Below, in pieces: positions 10,851 through 22,477 of a DNA stretch of 64,000 bases; the stretch's first letter is position 1, and each line of letters opens with the position of its first letter. Position numbers and translations under genes: made by a program. Under the pieces are notes generated by a model. That model saw only the letters and a program-made list of their open reading frames with translations, did not search any database and was not told the origin of the DNA. This DNA is from Elephas maximus indicus. Its lineage: Eukaryota; Chordata; Mammalia; Proboscidea; Elephantidae. The DNA lies in the NCBI RefSeq assembly GCF_024166365.1, contig NC_064819.1:205865293-205929292 (forward strand), read 5' to 3'.

Positions 10851-12517
10851 TTCCTGATGACTAGTAACCAGTAGACAGCATAAATATGAATCATTATTTT
10901 TGTGATAAAATGTCCCCCGTGTTGTCGACAACAGAGTGGATCCAGAGCTGAAATGAGCCTCGCTGAGTAAGGAATCCTTGGTAGGCAATTTTTTAAAACC
11001 TACGAGAAAACCAGCACTATTAAATTTTCTCACGTAAAATTTTATCCTGCCCGAGATTAATGGTCATTCTGACGTCTCTCAGAAAATTGGAGAGCAAACT
11101 AGCAAAATCAAAGCATTCTGACATCTGGTTTGCTGTTAAAACAATAACATATTTCTAGAATTGCATTTTAGATATGTATCATGATGGAAATGAATAAACA
11201 CATTCATGAAAAGACCAGTGGAACCAGCAGCAAACCACAGAAATGACTCTACTTGGGAAATATAAAGAAAAGGGGCCCTGAATGCTGGAGGCCAGGTTAA
11301 CTCCATGCCAGCCAGAAAGATTTATGTAACTAATCAGGTGGGAAATGTAATGATATCCTCATACACATCCCAGAGACATCCAGAAACGAAGGGGTCTGCG
11401 CTCCGAGCCTGGCTCCTCCACCCCTACTCCTTAAGAGAAAAAGAAAAGAAAAAGGAGGGAGTAAGAAGTGAAAGCCCCACAAAAAGGGCACAATCCATCT
11501 TCTCAGCCAGACATGAGCTCAGACAGGCAGAGCAGTTTAGTGCTGTGGAGAAGGACCCCTTTGGCCAAAGGCAGCCGTGTGAACGAACCTTCTCTGACTT
11601 CACAGAACACTCACGAGCTATCTGTGACAAGTGCACAGCTTCTACAAAATCCAACTGCTTCAAATACCCGCTTCAATTTTGCAAAAATGAGCCAAACAAT
11701 AAATACAAAGAGAAGTCCAGGGCCCTGAGCAAATAGCGTTGCCGGCCACACTGTAATGGAAGCACAACTAACACAGCACAATCTCCATGCAGGCAAGAGT
11801 ACTGACCAGACTCCCCTGGCTTGATTCTGCTATTTGAATTATATGACTTGGGATTGATGCGTTAATTTGCAAATGATGTCTTTGTTACCCTTATAATGTT
11901 GAAAATTGTCATCACCTTTAGAAAAAAAAAAAAAAATTTTTTTTTTTCTCAAGCTCCAAAAGACCAACAAATTGTTTTATACACATTCAACACTTAACTA
12001 ACTTTGGGAGCTGAGTCTGCTGTCAAATCCCATTTAGAAGGTGGAAAGTAAGGCCTAGAGCCAGGCTGACCAGTCAGTTAGTGGGGACACCTGCTCCTTT
12101 CCTCCGCCACTTGCTTGCCAGGGGCAGCAAACTGGCAAGGTCCTGGCAACTGGATCCTGGCTGTGCACCATCCAGAAAATGAGCAGACAACTGTCATCTC
12201 ACCTGTCCCCATTTCCCCAGATACACCCACACAACACACACACATTGCCTGGAACTGGAACCATCCACCATTTTGGGATCTTGATAAGAGGCAGTGAAGA
12301 AATCTGCCCTAGAGAAAGGAACTACTATCAGCTCAAAGGAGGTCTCAAATTCTGGCAGCTAAGTAGTGACACGTTATACAGGGGAGCAGAGTTCAGTGGA
12401 TGCTAACTGAAACCCATGACCTGAGATGTTACCTAAATCAAAAGGACCTAACATTTGAAAGTTTCCAGGGTTTCCCTGAGGTTCTCAGAGAGTCTGCCCA
12501 AAACTCCAGTAAGATGA
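10851..12517. other. Intergenic, no gene confirmed
   Basis: Contains a 143-codon plus-strand open frame at 11305-11736 with no recognised homology, an A14/T11 block near 11922-11948 that could fold as a hairpin, and a CACACA-rich stretch near 12230. Confidence 0.4.
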
Positions 12518-12720
12518 TGCTGCTGGTGATAATAGCAGCTAACATTTATTAAGTACTTACCAAGGTATGGTTTTAACGGCTTTGTATGTATAAACTCACA
12601 ACAACCCTTTGAAATCAGTACTATTATTTTTTTTTCTATTTTCCAAATAAGGAAACTGAGAACCAAAGGATTAAAAAATTGTTTTGGGGGGGGGGAGGGA
12701 ATCACTGAAACCAGGCCCTA
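12518..12720 (-). mobile_element. MIR element
   Basis: AGCAGCTAACATTTATTAAG, ACTCACAACAACCCTTTGAA and AAATAAGGAAACTGAGAACC are the reverse MIR consensus in order. Confidence 0.7.
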
Positions 12721-12754
12721 CTTTCTAGTCTTCTTAGTCCAGAAGCTCTGTTGA

Positions 12755-12850
12755 AACGTGGGTGGCCTGCTGGTATTTTAAATACCAGAGGCACAGCTTC
12801 CAGCATTATAGCAACACCAAGCCACCACAGAATGACACAGTGACAGATGG
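12755..12850 (-). mobile_element. RTE 5'-end fragment
   Basis: Reverse complement TGGTGGCTTGGTGTTGCTAT, AATGCTGGAAGCTGTGCCTC matches the 5' region of the RTE at 16.1 kb. Confidence 0.55.
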
Positions 12851-12889
12851 GTGGTCGGCCTCAGCCCATAGAACATGTAATTTACAGTC

Positions 12890-13045
12890 AACAGTTGAGC
12901 CCCCAGCCTGCTACTTGAACACTTCGTGACCTCCCACATTACTTATGCCCTCTGAACTTCAGATTCTCCATGTATAAAATGTGAGTGATAATAATACCTA
13001 CGCTTCAAGGTCATTTTCAGCATTAAATAAGTTAATGATATGAAA
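12890..13045 (+). mobile_element. MIR fragment
   Basis: TGACCTCCCACATTACTTAT, CTCCATGTATAAAATGTGAG, ATAATACCTACGCTTCAAGG fit MIR. Confidence 0.5.
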
Positions 13046-13633
13046 AGTCTCTCTATAACATTATTTTATTCAAAGTTTACAAAGTCTATGCAGTTTCAGA
13101 AAGTATTTTTAAAAATCTTCCCAAGTAATATAGATGGCTAAAAGACTATTTTTGGGTGTGAAAATTCTTATAGTGTTAGCAGTTTGACTTTTTTTTAAAC
13201 TAACTTTAATTATAAATTATCTTCTGATTTTTATTTTATTCCCATATGTACTTATAACTAGAACCTAGCTTAAAGGAAAAAGAGCTAATTGACTCCTTTC
13301 TTATTTGAAGGCCCTTTAAAAAGTAAAAAATTAAATAAAAGGACTTTGAAAGAGAGGTTATCAAAGAGGCAAGGTAATATCACTTTCTTGGAGTCACTGT
13401 AGTTTCAAAACACAGCAACTTGGAAGGCTATAGACTAAATGTAGTGAAAAACTTAGCAATAACTCACTGAAAATTACATATTTCACACAGCTTAATGGCA
13501 ATATTTCTCTTGTTCATTAATTTTTCTGAGTAAAAATACTCCAAGTTCATCTTCCTTTTTCATTACATTGAATATAAGTGCATTCATGATATTAAATAAT
13601 AAACAACTATGTCATTATTATTCCACAACCTAT
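13046..13633. other. Intergenic, nothing recognised
   Basis: AT-rich; no gene or repeat is supported. Confidence 0.45.
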
Positions 13634-13809
13634 CTGTCAGCTTGTCTACTACGGTGGCTTGCAAGTTGTTACGATGCTGGAACCTATACCACCGGTATTT
13701 CAAATATACCCACTCCTCACTTATGGACATGGTTAGGTTCCAAAGGCCAGGTTGTTATACAAAAATTGGCATTATGCAAAAACTAGGGTAGACTAGGCCT
13801 AACCAAGGC

Positions 13810-14782
13810 CACTTAATTGTGCTCATAAGAAAACTGTACATAGATTAAGAGGCAATTGTTCAAACAGAACAAGTGAGTACTGCCTGGTTTAAAATCAGGA
13901 AAGGTGTGTGTCAGGGTTGTATCCTTTCACCATACCTATTCAATCTGTCTGCTGAGTAAAATAATCCAAGAAACGGGACTATATGAAGAAGAACGGGCCA
14001 TCAGGATTGGAGGAAGACTCATTAACAACCTGAGATATGCAGATGACACAACCTTGCTCACTGAAAGTGAAGAGGACTTGAAGTACTTAGTGATGAAGAT
14101 CAAAGACCACAGCCTTCAGTACAGGTTACACCTCAGCATAAAGAAAACAAAACTCCTCACAACTGGACCAATAAGCAACATCATGATAAACAGAGAAAAG
14201 ATTAAAATTGTCTAGGATTTCATTTTACTTGGACCCACAATCAACACCCATGGAAGCAGCAGTCAAGACATTAGAAGATGCATTGCATTGGGCAAATCTG
14301 CTACAAAAGATCTCTTTAAAGTGTTAAAAAGCAAAGATGTCACCTTGAAGACTATGGTGCACCTGACCCAAGCCATGGTGTTTTCCATCACCCATATACA
14401 TCCAACAACTGGACAATGGATAAGGAAGACCAAAGAAGAATTAATGACTTTGAATTATGATGTTGGCAAAAAATACTGAATATACTGTGGACTGCCAAAA
14501 GGACAAACAAATCTGTCTTGGAAGAAGTACAGCCAGGATGGTCCTTAGAAGCAAGGATGGCGATACTTCAACTCACATACTTTGGACATGTTATCAGGAA
14601 AGCCAAGCCACCAAGCTTGGTAAAGCAGAGGGTTCGTGAAAAAGAGGAAGACCCTCAATGAGATGGATTGACATAGTGGCTGCAACAATGGGCTCAAGCA
14701 TAACAATGATTGTGAGAATGTCACAGGACCAAGCAGTGTTTTGTTCTGTTGTACATAGGGCTGCTATGACAGCAACAACAAC
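13810..14782 (+). mobile_element. 5'-truncated RTE LINE (reverse transcriptase 3' part)
   Basis: The translation shows LRYADDTTLLTESEEDLKYL, the intact YADD polymerase motif, and later RTE C-terminal sequence, broken by stops (for example after KIV at 14215). It ends in the RTE 3' tail and CAACAACAA. It is flanked by AGGCCTAACCAA at 13795-13806 and 14783-14794, a clear target duplication. Confidence 0.85.
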
Positions 14783-14794
14783 AGGCCTAACCAA

Positions 14795-14982
14795 AGGAAC
14801 CCTGGCGGCACAGTGGTTAAAGTGATCAACTGCTAACCAAAAGGTCGACGGTTTGAAACCTCCAGCAGCTCCGCAGGAGATAGATGCGGCAGTCTGCTTT
14901 GTAGAGATTAACAGTCTTGGAAACCCTATGGGGTTACTACGAGTCAGAATCGACCAGACAGCAACAGGTTTTTGGTATTTTT
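14795..14982 (+). mobile_element. AfroSINE
   Basis: GGAACCCTGGCGGCACAGTG to CAACAGGTTTTTGG. It abuts the RTE copy and is flanked by the same AGGCCTAACCAA (14783 and 14983), so it entered the same site. Confidence 0.85.
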
Positions 14983-15622
14983 AGGCCTAACCAAGGCTGT
15001 ATTTGAGAGTTTACTTTAGCCTACCATACTCGATATGCAAGAGATGATCTGAAATGACTCAGATCACAAAATGGAAGATGACTACATCATTACATAACTG
15101 TCAAATTGCATCGTTACATAATTGCCAAACCACTGAGAATCATGACCCATCCTAATTGACACAAAACCTTAGCCATCACAGCCAGCATTACTCTTGCCTC
15201 ACACCTCAGCATTCATTACTGCCAGATGTACGTTGTTAATGAGGAAAATAGTAAATTTTTTACTATTGTTGTAAATGCGAAATGTCTGCAATGAGATACT
15301 TAATAAGTGAGGAGTAGGAGTACCAGCAGAGTCACCCATAGTGGACAGGTTTTGGCAAAGGTTACAGACTAAGACAGACTAGAAAGAAAGGCCTGGAGAT
15401 CTACTTCAAAAAATTAGCCAATAAAAAAAACCTATAGATCACAACAGAGTATTGTCCAGTATAATGCTGGAAGATGAGCCTCCTAAACTGAGTGGCCGCA
15501 ACAATAGACTCGAGCACACCAACAATCATGAAGATGGTGCAGGATCAGGAAGCATTTTGTTGTGTTGTGCATGGGGTCACCGTGAGTTGGAGCTGACTCG
15601 GTGGCAACTAACAACATTATCA

Positions 15623-16072
15623 TTACTGTTATTACTATAAATAAACGTGTTAATCTTTTGTAAGTGAACATTCTTAATGAAACACAACTTTATGTCAAAA
15701 CCAGGTCACAGAGCCATCAGGCTGCAGCCCCGTTCCCACCTGTCATTGTCCTCAGGAGACCAGAGCCCCTGTCACACTTTCCAGCACAGTGTTCATCTCC
15801 CCTACCATGTGCATGTTTAGAGCCTCTAGGCAGAAATGGACCTTGGAGGTCCCAGCAACAGGAAGTCTCACAATGCATCCAACTCTGGCTTAACAGCTCT
15901 GTGTTAGAAGCCTCTTCTTGGCTCAGAGTCTCCAACTGTTTCCCTTTAATTTCCATCCACCAGCCTGGTGTTTCCATCTAGAGCAACATATAAGATCAAT
16001 CCCTCTTCCATACGAAAAGAACTACCATATTCCCATAAATCTTCTCTCCCAAATTAAACATGTTTAATTATC
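15623..16072. other. Intergenic, nothing recognised
   Basis: A plus-strand open frame of 105 codons (15664-15981) has no recognisable homology. Confidence 0.4.
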
Positions 16073-19000
16073 ACAGGTCTGTCCCACGTGTCTGTCAGTC
16101 CCCCACATGTCTGTCAGTTTGTCGTACTGTGGGGGCTTGCATGTTGCTGTGATGCCGGAAGCTATGCCACCAATATTCAAATACCAGCAGGGTCACCCAT
16201 GGTGGACAGGTTTCAGCTGAGCTTCCAGACTAGGAAAACGTACTAGAAAGAAGGTTCTTGCAGTCTATTTCTGAAAGATTTAGCCAGTGAAAACCTTATG
16301 AATAGCAGTAGAACATTGTTTGATATAGTGCCAGAAGATGAGCCCCTCAGGCTGGAAGGCACTCAAAAGACCACTGCGGAAGAGCTGCCTCCTCAAAGTA
16401 GAGTTGACCTTAATGACATCGATGGAGTCAAGCTTTCAGGACCTTCATTTGCTGATATAGCATGACTCCAAACGAGAAGAAGCAGCTGCAAACACCCATT
16501 AATAATCAGAATGTGGAATGTACAAACCACGAATCTAGGAAAATTGGGAGTAGTCAAAAATGAAATGGAATGCATAACCATTGATATCCTAGGCATTAGT
16601 GAGCTGAAATGGACTGGTATTGGCTATTTTGAATCGGACAATCATATGGTCTAGTATGCCAGGAACAACAACTTGAAGAGGAATGGCATTGCATTCATCA
16701 TCAAAAAGAACATTTTAAGATCTATCCTGAAGTACAACGCTGCCAGTGATAGGATAATATCCATACGCCTACAAGGAAGGCCAGTTAATATGGCTATTAT
16801 TAAAATTTACACACCAACCACTAAGGCCAAAGATGAAAAAATTGAAGATTTTTACCAACGTCTGCAGTCTGAAATTGATCGAACATGCAATCAGAATGCA
16901 TTGATAATTACTGGAGATTGGAAAGCAAAAGTTGGAAACAAAGAAGGATCAGTAGTTGGAAAATATGACCTTGGTGATAGGAACGATGCTGAAGATCTCA
17001 TGAAAGAATTTTGCAAGACCAATAACTTCTTCACTGAAACTACTTTTTTTCACCAATGTAAATAGCGACTATACACATGGAACTCACCAGATGGAATACA
17101 CAAGAATCAAATCAACTACATCTGTGGGAAAAGATGATGGAAAAGCTCAAAATCTTCAAGCAGAACAACTGCTCCTATGTAAATTCAAGTTGAAACTGAA
17201 GAAAATTAGAACAAGTCTGTGAGAATCATTGTACAACCGTGAGTCTATCCCACCTGAATTTAGAGATCATCTCAAGAATAGATTTGACGATTGAACACTA
17301 ATGACCGAAGACCATAAGAGTTGTGGAATGACATCAAGGACATCATACATGAAGAAAGCAAGAGGTCATTAAAAAGACAGAAAAGAAAGAAAAGTCCAAA
17401 ATGGATGTCGGAAGAGACTCTGAAACTTGCTCTTGAACGTCGAGTAGCTAAAGCAAAAGGAAGAAATGATGACGTAAAGGAGTTGAACAGAAGATTTCAA
17501 AGGTCATCCCAAGAAGACAAAGTATTCTAATGACATGTGCAAAGACCTGGAAATGGAAAACCAAAAAGGAAGAACACACTCTGCATTTCTCAAGCTGAAA
17601 GAACTGAAAAAAAAAAAAAATTCAAGCCTCGAGTTGCAGTATTGAAGGATTCTACAGGGAAAACATTAAACAACTCAGGAAGCATCAAAAGAAGTTGGAA
17701 GGAACATACAGAGTCGCTGTACCAAAAAAATTGGTCGACGTTCAACCATGCCGGGAGGTACCATAGAAGCAGGACCCAACGGTACTGAAGGAAGAAATCC
17801 AAGCCACATTGAAAGCACTGTCGAAAAACAAGGTTCCAGGAACTGACGGAATACCAACTGAGATGTTTCAATAAACAGATGCAGCACTGGAAATACTCAC
17901 TTGTCTGTGCCAAGAAATTTGGAAGACAGCTACCTGGCCAACCAACTGGAAAAGATCCATATTTATGTCTATCCCCAAGAAAGGTCATCCTACCGAATGC
18001 AGAAATTATTGAACAATATCATGAATACCACTTGCAAGTAAGACGCTGAAGATCATTCAAAAATGGCTGCAGCAGTATATCCAGTGGGAACTGCCAGAAA
18101 TTCAAGCTGAATTCAGAAGAGGACGTGAAACTAGGGATATCATTGCTGATGTCAGATGGATCCTGGCTGAAAGCAGAGAATACCAGAAACATGTTTACCT
18201 GTGTTTTATTGACTATGTAAAGGCATTCAACTGTGTGGATCATACAAATTATGGATAACATTGAGAAGAATGAGAATTGCAGAACACTTAATTGTGCTCA
18301 TGAGGAATCTGTACATGGGTCAAGAGGCAGTCGTTCAAACAGAACAGGGGGAATACTGCATGGTTTAAAGCCAAGAAAGATGTGCATCAGGGTTGAATCC
18401 TTTCACCATACCTATTCAATCTGTATGCTGAGCAAATAATCTGAGAAGCTGGACTATATGCAGAGGAATGGAGCATCAGGATTGGAGGAAGACTCATTAA
18501 CCACCCGAGATATGCAGATGACAGAACCCTGCTTGCTGAAAGTGAAGAATACTTGAAGCACTTACTGATGAAGATCAAAGACTATAGCCTTCAGTATGGA
18601 TTACACTTCAACCTAAAGAAAACAAAAATCCTCACAACTGGACCAATAAGCAACATCATGATAAATGGAGAAAAGATTGAAGTCATCAAGAATTTCATTT
18701 TACTTGGATCCACAATCAACACCCATGGAAGCAGCAGTCAAGAAATCAAAAGACTCATTGCATTGGGCAAATCTGGGCAAAAGACCTCTTTAAAGTGTTG
18801 GGAAGCAAAGATGTCATCTTGAAGACTAACGCATGCCTGACCCACGCCATGGTGTTTTCAATCACCTCCCATGCATGTGAAAGCTGGACAATGAATAAAG
18901 AACACCCCGAAGAAGAAGTGACGCCTTTGAGTTGTGGTGTTGGAGAAGAATATTGAATATACCACCGACTGCCAAAAGAACAAACAAATCTGTGTTAGAA

Positions 19001-19293
19001 GGACTACAACCAGAATCCTCTTTGGAAGCAAGGATGGTGAGACTATGTCTCACATACTTTGGACATGTTGTCAGGAGGAATCAGTCCCTGAAAAAGGAAA
19101 TCATGCTTGGTAAAGTACAGGGTCGGCGAAAAAGAGGAAGACTGTCAATGAGTTGGACTGACACACTGGCTGCAACAATGGGCTTAAGCATAGCAACTAT
19201 TCTGAGGATGGCGCAGGACCAGGCAGTATTTCGTTCTGTTGTACATGGGGTCGCTATGAGTCAGAGCCGACTAGATGGCGCCTAACAAGAACA
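16073..19293 (+). mobile_element. Near full-length RTE LINE, inactive
   Basis: About 3.2 kb. The 5' UTR carries two short direct copies of a CCCAC(G/A)TGTCTGTCAGT unit (16082 and 16103). The apurinic endonuclease region is readable at 16673-17065 (IIKIYTPTT, IITGDWKAKVG), where the usual Asn of the GDxN motif is Lys. The reverse transcriptase follows: a finger motif near 17830 (VPGTDGIP), FIDYVKAFNCVDH near 18210 and YADD at about 18510, then the RTE C-terminal domain to 19285 and a CCTAACAAGAAC tail. Many stops and frameshifts break the single long ORF, so it cannot encode a working protein. AATTATC flanks both ends (16066-16072, 19294-19300). Confidence 0.9.
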
Positions 19294-20468
19294 AATTATC
19301 TTCACTCTTCCTTGTAAAATATGACATCCAATCCTCTCATCATCCTGGTCCAACTTCTCTAGGTGGACTACATGGGTACAGTAGGTCCCCCTGAATGTGC
19401 TGTTTGAAGTATCCTCTGAACTGTTCAATGTAGAATGAAGCTTGTCTTATGGGCAAATATGACTTCTATTATTGTATCCTAAGTTTGCATACATTTTAAC
19501 AGTTGGGTTTTTTTTTTAGGGGAGATGTTTACTTAGGAATCCTCATTTCATTCCAGACACGTATTGAACTTATTCCCTTATAGTTGGCATTTTTGTGATC
19601 AGACAAATAAATTTCCCTTCAAAATTTCCAGAAAACATTGTCACATTTTTATTTAAATTCAACATCCTTATCTTTCTCAAGGTCAAAAAGAGAAAGATTA
19701 CGCATCTTACTAGCAAGTGTTTGCAAAAGTAAACCGCAAATCATGACAAATGATTAGGAGACTTCTGAAAAATGCTATACAGTCAAAGCTAGAATGATTT
19801 TTGATCTTCACAATATATTAGCTAAATATCTTGCAGGAGAATACTATCAGGAAATAGATAAACTGGGTCCTGTATCAACAAGACATATCTTAAATAAGAA
19901 AACTGTTATAGCTAAATCTTTGACAATCATAAGCCAAACTAAGCAAGAATTTCAGTGTGGGTTGAATTGTAACATGCCCAGGTACCGGGCACGGTACCTG
20001 GAATGTGGTAGGCACTTTGGGGTCAGGCACTGTTCCAGGTGCCCAGGCACAACTGTGCACACATCTATGCGTGCATTTGTGTGTATGTGTATTATAGAGG
20101 TGTATATCTATAATGAATTAATAAACTCAAGAATACAGAAATGCATGGCATTTCTCCTTCCTTTTCCATCAAAAAGAACAAGCAAATGTAAGCACGATCT
20201 TAAAGACATAACTGTGAAGTAGAACTGTTTCATGGTTCATTGCCCTGATCTATAAATTAACTGTGCAAGAGCAAATATTTCAGGTCTTCAAATAAAAGAT
20301 AAAAACAGAGAGGAAGTGTCATCTTGGACGTGGCTACTTAACAACATCAGGCCAGTTTAGTCATTTGTGGAGCTACAATACGGGGTAAGCAATATGTTAC
20401 CTTTTAGAAGTACACATCTAAGATAAATAAATAAAAGTACACAGCTTGTAGCCTCTAAATATTTAGTC
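19294..20468. other. Intergenic, nothing recognised
   Basis: A 142-codon plus-strand open frame at 19794-20222 has no recognisable domain. A GGTACC...GGTACC inverted repeat lies at 19981-19998. Confidence 0.4.
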
Positions 20469-20682
20469 ATGGGAGTCCCTGGGTGGTGCAGTGGTTAAGC
20501 GCTGGCCCGCTAACCAGAAGGTCGGTGGTTCGTACCCACCCAAAGGCACCTCGGAAGGCCTGGCGATCTGCTTCTGAAAGGTCACAGGTTTGAAAACCCT
20601 ATGGAGCAGTTTTACCTTGCACACATAGAGTCGCCATGAGTCAAAATCAACTCATTGACAACTAACAACAACAACAACAAAT
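20469..20682 (+). mobile_element. AfroSINE (older subtype, CAA tail)
   Basis: GGAGTCCCTGGGTGGTGCAG, ACCCACCCAAAGGCACCTCG, CGATCTGCTTCTGAAAGGTC, and a tail ACTAACAACAACAACAACAA typical of RTE-mobilised elements. Confidence 0.85.
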
Positions 20683-21579
20683 ATTTAGTCATAGGGTTTT
20701 TTCCCGAACCCTTTATTTTATAGCAAAGGAAATTCTGGCCAAAGATGGTAAAAGACTTGGCTAATATTCCAAAATAAATGAGGGTTATTGCAGGAACTAG
20801 CTCTCCAGCCTCCCAGTGCCCACTGTGCTCTTTGTATTCGTCACAACTGCTCCCTGTGACATCACAGAGATGATCAACTATAACAGAATGTACAGGAGCC
20901 CATTTTAATATGCTTTACTAAAACCCGAGCTCTGAAATCCAATTGAAATAGGCTAAAGCTGGAATATTTACAAATAAAGCTTGCACTAAGTGCTACGAAG
21001 CTAATACTCAATACAGCATATTGGAGGTTAAATACTCCACACAGCATATCGGAGGTTAAATACTCCATGATAAGCGACTGGTGGAATTCAAGAAAATAAT
21101 GTTTTCGTTCACTGCAAACTGATATCCCCAGTGTCAACAATTTATGGGGTTAGGGATTCCTGGCAGCAGGCATCTACCATGAAAGGAAGAGAAATTAACA
21201 TCTGTGATGTTTTACCTTTCATCTGCTTTTTTAGTGACTAAATTTGGTCATAATATTCAGTTTGAGTAGAAAATAGCATATGGGTATAAAAGTCTTATCC
21301 ATATTTTAAGAATACAGAAAAACAGAGGTATTTATGATGCAATACTGCAGTAGCTTTTGACAAAACCAACCTGGTTTGTTTTTTGTTTTTTTTTTTGTAT
21401 TGTATTTTTGGTGAAAGAATCAACCTGCTTTTGACCTAGTCAAGAATATTTATCTTCAGCCAAAATTCTATTCTATCATCTGTTAAAACTTATCCTTTTA
21501 AATCTGGGATCTCAAAACATCTACATAGGCAACATCAATCACAAAAGACATCGATGATTTCATAGTGCTGTGACTGATT
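20683..21579. other. Intergenic, tandem duplication only
   Basis: No gene. Contains a 28-bp tandem duplication (21005-21060, listed separately) and a T-rich stretch at 21377-21415. Confidence 0.45.
21005..21060. repeat. 28-bp tandem duplication
   Basis: Unit TACTC(A/C)A(T/C)ACAGCATAT then (T/C)GGAGGTTAAA occurs twice with 3 mismatches; a partial third TACTCCA follows. Confidence 0.85.
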
Positions 21580-21733
21580 TATGGAAACCCTGGTGGCATA
21601 GTGGTTAAGAGCTACGACTGTTAACCAAAAGGTCAGCAGTTCGAATCCACCAGGTGCTCTTTGGAAACCCTATGGGGCAGTTCTACTCTGTCCTAAAGGG
21701 TCGCTATGAATCAGACGGCAAGGGGGTTGGGAA
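21580..21733 (+). mobile_element. AfroSINE with target duplication
   Basis: GGAAACCCTGGTGGCATAGT to AGACGGCAAGGGGGTTGG. It is flanked by TGACTGATT at 21571-21579 and 21734-21742. Confidence 0.88.
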
Positions 21734-21793
21734 TGACTGATTCACAGACAGTTCTACCAGAAAATTTATATTTAAAATGAGTATTGTCCTTCC

Positions 21794-21848
21794 TGTGAGT
21801 CGGAATCCACTCGACGGCAACGGGTTTGGTTTTTTTTGTTTTTTTTTT
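21794..21848 (+). mobile_element. Tail-only AfroSINE/RTE insertion (55 bp)
   Basis: Only the shared 3' tail (TGTGAGTCGGAATCCACTCG to GGTTTGG plus T-rich end) is present, flanked by TTGTCCTTCC at 21784-21793 and 21849-21858. So it is an independent, extremely 5'-truncated insertion. Confidence 0.75.
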
Positions 21849-21858
21849 TTGTCCTTCC

Positions 21859-22444
21859 AAAGTTCATGCTGAGTAATGCAGCCAATGTAGCTATTGCTCA
21901 AAAAATTTTTGGAACTAGCCATTAGGAAAGGCATCTGTGCCAGATTACAACCCTCACAAGAAAAGTACTTAAATTACTTGAAAGTCATACCTCGTTTGGG
22001 ACTGATCATAATATTACCCCTCTGGGTCATACACTCATTCCAAAAATCCAATTCATCCTCAAAGGAGAAGCCATTACTCCCACTGAAGTATTTTTACAAA
22101 GGCTCTAAGGCAATTCTTGGGCAGGCTCTGCTGTGACACGAGCTGGGACACAGACCTGGCAGGAAGGGACAAATATCTCGGCTGAGCAGAGACCTTCTGA
22201 CCAAGGGGAACAGTGTGGTCAGTCAGTATTAACCAGGGCTGCAAGGGCCGGCTGTCGGTCCTGTTCAGGGCCGATGGCCGCACTGTCCTGTGAATGGTTC
22301 AGGCAGTCAGCGGTTCCGAGTCGACCCACCTGGCAGAGCAGGCATGGCCTTCTAGAGGCCATCTGCTCCAAACATGGGCCACAGAGACTAAGCACAACCA
22401 CCCTGGGTCTTGAGCAGCCCTGAATTTAAATTCCAGCTCTGAAA
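21859..22444. other. Intergenic, nothing recognised
   Basis: Moderately GC-rich toward 22400. Open frames on both strands at 22074-22423 are mirror shadows without homology. Confidence 0.4.
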
Positions 22445-22452
22445 TTTTCTAC

Positions 22453-22477
22453 ACCCCCCCCCCACACACACACACAA
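22453..22477. repeat. Poly-C and CA microsatellite
   Basis: C-run followed by (CA)n, next to a SINE end. Confidence 0.8.

Larger units (their letters stand above)
13710..15320. mobile_element. Non-autonomous TIR DNA transposon (Tc1/pogo-like), itself interrupted
   Basis: Inverted ends share 13 identical bases: ACTCCTCACTTAT at 13712-13724 and its complement ATAAGTGAGGAGT at 15303-15315, with TA next to both ends. Without inserted sequence it is only about 0.4-0.5 kb, with no transposase. TA flanks fit Tc1/mariner/pogo elements; the family name is not recognised. Confidence 0.6.
13634..15622 (+). mobile_element. Internally deleted RTE derivative (outer element of a nest)
   Basis: Its halves lie at 13634-13709 and 15321-15622. 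The first is RTE 5'-end sequence (GGTGGCTTGCAAGTTG). The second continues it (CCAGCAGAGTCACCCATAGT), then jumps directly from the RTE 5' region (GATGAGCCTCC) to the RTE 3' end (GTGGCCGCAACAATAGACTC to TCGGTGGCAACTAACAACA). The coding region is absent, so it is a non-autonomous derivative. It is split by the TIR element below. Confidence 0.7.

Noticed and set aside
17590-17988. 132-codon minus-strand open frame
   Set aside because: Antisense shadow of the RTE reverse-transcriptase region.
19794-20222. 142-codon plus-strand open frame
   Set aside because: AT-rich intergenic sequence, no recognisable domain, no splice or promoter context.
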